64,000 bases of DNA, taken from NCBI GenBank assembly GCA_039111635.1, contig JBCAQO010000005.1, positions 62,001 through 126,000 of the forward strand. Reading direction: 5' to 3'. Positions 56,411 through 64,000 of this stretch are shown here, in pieces (within the stretch, counting starts at the first letter, position 1; every line of letters starts with the position of its first letter). The notes under the pieces were generated by a model, which had not been told where the DNA came from, ran no database searches, and saw only the letters and a program-made list of their open reading frames with translations. Origin of the DNA: Heterobasidion occidentale. Taxonomy: Eukaryota > Basidiomycota > Agaricomycetes > Russulales > Bondarzewiaceae. A program made the translations under genes and the position numbers.

Positions 56411-59400
56411 ATGAATACCGACGAACTCAGAGCTGGAAAACTTTTCAAATTTCTCGAGGCCATCATCAATGGCAAACAACCCCTCACATCAAGATCCAGC
56501 GCGCGCTTCTTTGAGGCCATCTGTGCCCAACCCAATGTCGCAACTTGTATCAGCATGCTGATCTCCAGTACACAAGGAATCGAATGTGTACAGACCGCGA
56601 TGCGCTTTGATTTAACCCCCACTTTCTTCAACGGTCCTGCGACAGACTTTCTCAAGTATATCTCGTCTCCCAATCTTACGAACATCGGTGGAGGCGCTTT
56701 TCTGACCAAGATCATCATTGCGATCGTCGAGCCACCTATCTTCTGGTCCCCGTTCACGAAGGCGTTCCAAACGGGCCAGTTGAGTGAAGATGGCCAATTT
56801 GCCTTTGCATGGCTGCTCCGGCAGCTAATCGCTTTACCCGGAGAATCGGCTGTCCCTCATCGTGAGCTTGCCAATAACCCAGCGATCTCCGCCGCCCTCC
56901 TTTCCTCCCCTCGTGAAGACGTCCGCGACCTCGCATCCCAGATCAAGAGCTATCTGGACACACTCCGCCTCGGCGTGTCGGGCGCTTCTGCGGGCGTAAA
57001 TCCTTCTCAGGGTCCGGGCGGGAGACACGACAACGACTTTGCGGACTTTCGCGAGATTGCTATCCTCCCAACTGCGGATGAGCTCACATCCACACGTGGA
57101 TCATTCCTACGCCCGAGCGCCGTGCTCGAGGATCCGGACACGGCAGAGACGCGCGTCGCGACGCACCTCGACAATCAGTTCCGCTTGCTCAGGGAAGACA
57201 TGCTATATGAGATGCGGGAGGAGTTGGACATCGCGCTGGGGAAGAAGAAGGGGAAGTTTCGCGGACTCATCATCGACGGCCTCACCCTCACAGGGGTACA
57301 TTACCAGATGTCGGTCGACGAGAAAGCATGCAAGTGGGGCATCACGCTGACGTCTCATACGGACATGCACTGGTTCAAAGATGTCAAGCCGACGGCCCGT
57401 CTTGCGCACATACATGACAATAAGAAGATATTCCGGCACCAATCAATGACGTGTCTCATTGTCGATGAAGAGATCGTTGCGTTTCCGACAGTGAACCGAG
57501 AAGAAGAACTTCTGGCGAAAACCCCACCCGTGATCGTAGTTCAGCTCGGGGGCGCAACGAGCACGACTAAGGCTTTGCTCAAGCTCAAGACGTCCAAACA
57601 TATCAAACTACTCCACATTGATACTGCGGTTTTCGCATATGAACCCGTCCTTACTGCGCTGAAGGAGAAGCAAGGACTGCCCTTCGCGCCTGAACTGCTC
57701 TTCTGGAAGGATGGCAGCGAATTGTGGCCATCGTCGGATATTCCGGAACGTTTTGTCGACGCTCTTCGAAAGGATCCTTCCTTGAATATCCAAGGCTATC
57801 TCGAGACCCCAAGAGCATTGTTCTCGACGACGCGCAGTCTGCATCGCTTCTATCAGGGCTTACACAGAGAGTCTCCCTGATACAGGGCCGCCTGGTACGT
57901 GAAGTGTTTAAATTATGTCCATAATCTCCTTCAACTTTGACCTCTCAGGCACTGGGAAGTCCTTCATTGGCGCTCTCCTTGCCAAGGCCATCCATAACTT
58001 CACCGAAGGGATCATTCTCGTCGTCTGCTACACAAACCACGCATTGGATCAATTCCTCGAGGATTTGTTGAATATCGGCATTCCTGAGGGGAGCATCGTC
58101 CGTTTGGGTGGCAAGTCGACTCCAAAGACGGCCTCTTTGGCCATGCGGATGCAGGTGAAGGTGCACAATATGTCGAAGGGAGATTGGAGCGCAGTTGACA
58201 ACCTGAAGGTCGAGTCAGCACAACTCCGCACGCGTCTCGAGAGTAACTTCAACGCCTACAAGGCGTTCAATCCAAACACCGCGGCCATACTTGATCATCT
58301 CGAGCTTGAGTTTGAGGAAAACGCTTTCTTTGACGCGTTCTGCGTACCCTTGTCTGATGACGGAATGCAGAAGGTCGGGCGACGTGGGAAAACAGTTGGG
58401 CCGGATTACCTTCTTGATCGCTGGTCCAAGGGCCTCGACGCAGGAATGTACAGCCGTGCTTCCAACGTCCTTGACGCGGCAGCTATTTGGAGCATGACTG
58501 TTGGCGACCGACAAGCTAAGCTCGCGCAGTGGAAACAAGACATGCTTAGGGACCGCGTCGATGTGTTGTCCACAGTAGGATGGCAGTACAACCAATGTCT
58601 GGCGATGCTCGAAGCCAAGTTTGGTGAGAGAGATGCTGCGCTCCTGCGAAGCAAGCGTATCATTGGGTGCACGACCACTGCAGCGGCGAAGTATCGCGAT
58701 CAGATCAACGCTGCACGACCGAGTGTCCTTCTGGTGGAGGAGGCTGGAGAAATCCTTGAGTCGCATATTCTTACGGCCCTTAGCACGGAGACAAAACAGC
58801 TTATTCTTATCGGGGATCACAAGTGCGCTGTCCAATTCAATCCTGCTAAGCCTTCTCCATACTAACAGCTTAGCTAGGCAGCTGCGTCCAAAGGTCAACA
58901 ACTACAGTCTCACGGTCGAGAAGGGCGACGGATTGGATCTCAATCGATCGCTCTTCGAGCGTCTTGTCCTGAAGGGATATCCCCACGAGACGCTTCGCAA
59001 GCAACATCGAATGCGTCCAGAAATCTCGGACCTGGTCCGCCAGATCACGTATCCTGATCTCTTGGATGCTGACGGAACGAAAAATCGTCCAAACTTGCGG
59101 GGTGTACAGGACTATGTTGTGTTCATCAATCACGACAAACCCGAGGACGAGCTCCCGCAGCTTCAAGGGCAGGATGACATGACTGCCAAAGCCTCCAAGC
59201 AAAATCCGTACGTCTGAAATCAGATTTGAAGGTACGGATATCACTGAAGATATTGTGATAGATTCGAGGTAGAGCTCGTGTTGAAGATCGTGCGATATCT
59301 GGGGCAGCAGGGCTACGGAACCGACAAGCTTGTGGTCTTAACTCCTTACCTTGGACAGCTGCGAGCCTTACAAGAGGCGTTGAAGAAAGATAACGATCCT

Positions 59401-62400
59401 GTGCTCAATGATTTGGACTCGTTCGATCTCATTCGCGTCGGAATGCTTTCTCCCTCGGCTGCGAAACTCAACAAGAAGCCAATTCGTCTAGCTACAATCG
59501 GTATGGTCTCCGTCATCTTTGTACGATTTCTGCCTACTCAGCACCCACAGACAACTACCAGGGAGAAGAAAGCGATATCGTCATCATTTCTCTCACACGA
59601 AGCAACTCGAATAACGACATCGGGTTCATGTCCTCTCCTGAGCGTCTGACAGTTCTCCTCTCTCGTGCGCGGGACGCAATGATCATGATCGGCAACGCGG
59701 ACACTTTCATGAAGGCTCGCAAGGGCAACGAATCTTGGAATATACTGTTTAAATCGCTTAAAAGCAAAGGCCATATCTATGGAGGTTTCCCGGTCAAATG
59801 CGAGAAACATCCCGATCGGACAGCGCTTCTGAAAACCGCTGACGATTTCGACAAAGACTGCCCGGATGGTGGATGCCGAGAACCTTGGTATGCTCAATCG
59901 GTAGCTTCGGCGCTGCGTTGTCTGCTTTAACCATCTTTCTTTAGCGGATTGAAACCGGCATGTGGCATTCATGATTGCCCACTGAAGTGTCATCCAGATT
60001 CAGACCACTCTAGCATGCCGTGCGAGGCCATCATGGATACACTATGTCCGAAGAACCACCGACAAAGCTATAAGTGCCATCGAGGCCCTCCCGCCTCTTG
60101 CACCACGTGCGACCACGAAAAGAAACTGGAAGAGAAGAAGTTGCGGAAGCAGTTCGAACGACAGGAGCAGGAGGCTGCGAAGCAGCGGGCCCACGCGAAA
60201 GAATTGGCGGAGCTCGACGAACAGATTGCTCAGCAGCGAAGTGTCCTCCGAGACGCACAGCTTGATGAGGAAAGGAGCAATGCTATTGCACAGAAGATTC
60301 AAGACTTACAGGATGCTGCCGATTTTGCCGCTCGAGCAGCGGCTTCCCGAATAACTACTATTCCCACTGCTAATGTTTCACCGCCCGCCGGTTCCACTAC
60401 TCCTTCAACCTCTCCGGATATCGTTGGCTCAAAGCCGCCACCAAACCTACCATCGAAGAGTGCAAAGCCATCATCAAGCAAGCAAACCAGGATAGACGAT
60501 ACCTCAAAATCAAAAAAGTCTACACAACGACCGAAGACCCCACCGCCCCCGCAGAAGTCTGCTGCTCGAGAACAATGGGAACGCCAGAAGAGTACGGAGG
60601 GCGCGAGCAATCCTTCGATCGACGCCATCATGGCGATGACAGGACTTGAAGAAGTCAAGGTCCAGGTTCTCACAATCAAGGATAAGATTGATACAGCCGT
60701 CCGCCAGAATATCTCTATCAATGAGCGATTCAACGTCACTATGCTCGGCAACCCTGGTACCGGTAGGTTCATTCACAGCGATATATATCCTTGTTTCTAA
60801 ACCCGCGACCATCAAGGGAAAACTACTGTTGCGAGACATTACGGAAAATTTCTTGCGTCCATCCAAGCTATCCCTGGAAATATGTTTGTCGAGACTACCG
60901 GATCGCGTCTCGCTCATGATGGCATTGATGGCGCCAAGAAGCACATTGCCGAAGTCCTTGCTGCGGGAGGAGGAACGATCTTCGTCGACGAGGCCTATCA
61001 ATTGACGGGCAGTGGCGCGTATACTGGTGGCGAAGTGCTAGACTTCTTGCTAGCTGAAATCGAAAATCTGGTGGGGAAGGTCATATTCATCTTCGCTGGA
61101 TACGACAAAGAAATGGAGAAGTTCTATGAACATAACCCAGGATTGCCGAGCCGCGTACCGTACTTTCCGCTTCAAGGATTACAACGACGTTGAGCTTCTG
61201 GATATGCTCGAGGGCATGATACATAAAGCCTACGGAGGAAGAATGAAGGTGGAAGATGGGAATGGTATCAGAGGACTTTATGGCCGCATCGCTGTCCGTC
61301 GTCTCGGCCGAGGTCGGGGAACGCCTGGATTTGGGAACGCCCGTGCACTGGAGAACATGTTCGCACAAATACGTAGCCGACAGGCCAAGAGACTCGCAAA
61401 ACAGCGTAGCGAGGGTTTGATTCCCGATGATTTCCTATTTTTCAAGGAGGATCTGATTGGACCGGACCCATCAAAGGTGATGGGCGAGAGCGCAGCATGG
61501 AAGAAGTTGCGTTCGATGATTGGACTTGGAGCGGTTAAGAAATCTGTGACCGAGATGTTTTCCATGCTCGCCACAAACTACCAGCGGGAGTTGCTGGAAA
61601 AGGCACCTCATCAGATTTCGCTGAATCGTGTATTTCTTGGATCTCCGGGCACTGGCAAGACGACAGTGGCTCAACACTACGGTCAGATACTGGCTGATTT
61701 AGGAATGATCAGCAACGGCGAAGGCGAGTTAACCTTTGTCATTCTCTGATATAGACAGGCCCCGATAACTATTCATCTAGTGGTCATGAAGAATCCGTCA
61801 GATTTTATTGGCAGCCACATCGGACAATCAGAGGCTCAGACGAAAGCTATCTTAGCAAGTACAATTGGGAAAGTCCTTGTAATTGACGAGGTTTGTCGCA
61901 TCAAAGAAGTCTTGCGGATGGTCGCTCACGATATGTGGTCTTTAGGCGTATATGTTATATGGCGGAACCGCTGGGCAAGGCGCGGATACATTCAAAACAA
62001 GTGTCATTGACACCATCGTTGCCGAAGTTCAAAGTAAACCAGGAGATGACCGGTGTGTGCTATTGCTAGGTTATACGCACCAAATGGAAGAAATGTTCCA
62101 GGTAAAATGCAATGTGCTCGACGAAGAACGCTAATTGACTCTATGTTTGAATAGAACGTGAACCCAGGATTATCCAGGCGCTTTGCGATGGAGAACGCAT
62201 TCCGCTTCGACGATTTCTCAGACGATGAATTGCTAGAAGCTTTGGAATGGAAGCTAGACGATCAGGACTTGACAGCTACGGATGCAGCAAAAAATGTTGC
62301 CAAGGATGTTCTGAACCGTCTGCGCAATCGACCAAATTTCGGTAATGTCGGAGAGGTAGAGAATCTGCTTGGACAGGCCAAACTTCGTTACCAGCAGCGT

Positions 62401-64000
62401 CAAGGAACACTCCCTGTCGAGCAAAGGTCGCCTGACGCCCCGTTCGAGCCGGAAGATTTTGATCCCGACTACAATCGAGACGAGCATGCCGCTACGAACC
62501 TTGTGAAGCTCTTCGAGGATATCGTAGGCTGTGATAATGTCATCAAGAAGATGGAGGGATATCAGCGAACGGCAATAAACATGAAGGCGATGGCGATGGA
62601 TTTCCGTGGGCAGATACCTACAAATTTTATCTTCAAGGGTCCACCAGGTGAGTACACGCTTGCATTAATGTCGTCAAATGTTGGCTGAAACTACGTTTAA
62701 AGGTACGGGCAAGACCACCGTCGCACGCAAAGTGGGTCAAATATACTACGATATGGGCTTCCTATCTTCGACCGAAGTAGTCGAGTGCTCAGCCTCAGAT
62801 CTCGTTGGACAGTATGTCGGCCAAACGGGTCCAAAAACAAGAAAGCTCTTCGAGAAAGCGTTAGGACGAGTGCTCTTCATTGATGAAGCTACCGGTTGAG
62901 CGAAGGGCACTTTGCTCAAGAAGCCATGGACGAAATGGTCGGCCTTTTGACTCAGGAGACGTTCCGCGCAAAGCTCGTGGTCATCCTCGCCGGGTACGAC
63001 AAAGATATGAATGCTCTGATGCAGGTCAACAGCGGACTATCTAGCCGATTCCCAGTTGAAATCACTTTCCATAACATCTCTTCTACACAAGCGCTCGAAA
63101 TACTGAAGCGGAAGCTGAAGAAACAGAGCATCTGTCTTGATGCCTTGGATGACCAGATCTACGGTTTATATCCAATGGTGGCCCTGATCGAAGAGCTTTC
63201 GAGTCTTCCATCCTGGGGGAATGCGCGGGATATTGAAACGTTGTCAAAGCAAATGGCCTCCCATGTCTTCACGTCATTGCCACCGCCAGTCGGCCCCCAT
63301 TTGAAAGACTCCGACAATCTACTCACGCTTGTGGGTCAAGATGCGATAGCATGCATTCAAAATATGCTTTCAGAACGACGTGAGCGTATTGCAAATGTGC
63401 CCAAGCATACCTACCGCGGTCATGAGAGAATGCTGAACCTCCCGCCCAGACCTCAGCACCCCCCTCTGCCACGTCCGCTTCCGCCCTAGCAAGTACAAAG
63501 GCGCCGCCGCAGCCTAAACCGAAAAAAGAAGACGAACCGGTTCCGCCTACACACGACGGCCGCGATGATGGCGTCACCGATGCTGTATGGGATCAGCTTC
63601 AGATCGATAAAGCGAGAGTAGAAGAGGAGGCTAGGCGCGCACAGGAGGCCATTCGGGTACTGGAGCAACAAAAGGTCGATATGGCCAGAAAACAGGCAGA
63701 AGAAAAAGCGCGCAAGAAAAAGCTAGAGGCAGAGCTCGCAAAGAAGAGGAGGAGAGCCGAGGCTGAGCGACAGGAACTTCAGCGCAAGCTGAATGAGGCG
63801 ATAATCCGCGAGCAGAGGATGAGAGCAGACGCCGCGAAAAAGGCCGCTGAACTAGAGGCTAAGCGAAGGGAGGAAGAAAGAAAGCGCCTAGAAGAAGCGC
63901 AGGTTCAAACTAAAATCCGTGAGATGGGATTGTGTGTTGCAGGATTCCGTTGGATCAAACAAGCGACAGGGTATCGATGCGCTGGCGGTAGTCATTTCCT
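56411..64000 (+). CDS. NFX1/ZNFX1-like helicase fused to three CbbX-type AAA+ modules, paralogue B (3' end outside window)
   Basis: The start MNTDELRAGKLFKF at 56411 aligns with paralogue A. The N-domain, Q motif, GPPGTGKS split by an intron ending at 57949, LVEEAGEILE, IGDHK-QLRP, LRKQHRMRPEI, DNYQGEESDIVIISLTRSN and NFX1-type Cys/His clusters follow the same order. After a Ser/Pro/Lys linker come three AAA+ domains of CbbX/SpoVK type. Their Walker A motifs are GNPGTGKTT (60745-60831, intron-split), GSPGTGKTT (near 61647) and GPPGTGKTT (62638-62710, intron-split). Walker B motifs are IFVDEAYQL, LVIDEAYML and LFIDEA. The end is a Lys/Glu/Arg coiled coil leading to MGLCVAGFRWIKQATGY and GYRCAGGSHF at the window edge. 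Apparent single-base frameshifts occur near 57810, 61163, 62889 and 63452. They are either assembly errors or signs that the gene is decaying. Confidence 0.8.

Noticed and set aside
1..64000. CRISPR arrays, bacterial operons or ribosomal RNA genes
   Set aside because: No regularly spaced identical repeats with unique spacers, no Shine-Dalgarno-linked gene strings and no rRNA-like sequence; the gene structure is eukaryotic throughout.

Overview
This is nuclear DNA of a filamentous basidiomycete, most likely Agaricomycotina. The evidence is many short GT..AG introns of roughly 50-60 nt, a Tnp2-type transposase with split exons, Ty3/Gypsy chromoviruses whose pol ends in a chromodomain, seven-transmembrane proteins of basidiomycete type, and a fungal fusion of an NFX1-type helicase with CbbX-like AAA+ modules. 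All reading was by eye; no database search was run and no identity was computed.

Layout. (1) 1-5.65 kb: two head-to-tail copies of a DAL5/allantoate-permease-type MFS transporter on the minus strand; the first runs off the window start. (2) 6.5-15.7 kb: host genes - a seven-TM protein (6488-7982), an unrecognised small gene (9174-9875), a class I/II PLP aminotransferase (10980-12444, minus) divergent from an alpha/beta-hydrolase (12751-13988, plus), and a second seven-TM protein (14380-15702). (3) 16.2-44.5 kb: a three-level nested transposon. A Tnp2-type transposase gene starts at 16228 and is split by a Ty3/Gypsy element (16995-38204, target duplication ACACC). That element is itself split by a second, oppositely oriented Gypsy element (19983-30371, target duplication CATAG). 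The transposase resumes at 38210 and is followed by a second gene of the same DNA transposon (41603-44541). (4) 47.1-64 kb: two paralogous NFX1/ZNFX1-like helicase genes flank a pectin lyase gene (52980-55072). The first (47141-51780) lacks AAA+ modules. The second (56411 to beyond the window) carries three.

How the parts relate. The host genes do not form an obvious pathway; permease, aminotransferase and hydrolase could share a small-molecule role, but nothing in the sequence ties them together. In other fungi and in animals, NFX1-type helicases act in small-RNA silencing (fission yeast Hrr1) or antiviral RNA sensing (ZNFX1), so their position beside a stack of transposons with CpG-type decay is suggestive but not proof of a link.

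The points most worth a second look are: a triplicated 80-bp intron-plus-mini-exon cassette inside the transposase gene; a dispersed array of about sixteen short motifs in the untranslated 3' region of the outer retroelement; 17-nt and 8-nt microexons kept in both MFS copies; loss of the AAA+ block from one helicase paralogue; and a GC-rich, antisense coding-like fragment inside a transposon intron. Single-base frameshifts are frequent in the transposons and in the helicase genes but were not seen in the other host genes I followed, so both real decay and assembly error must be kept in mind.
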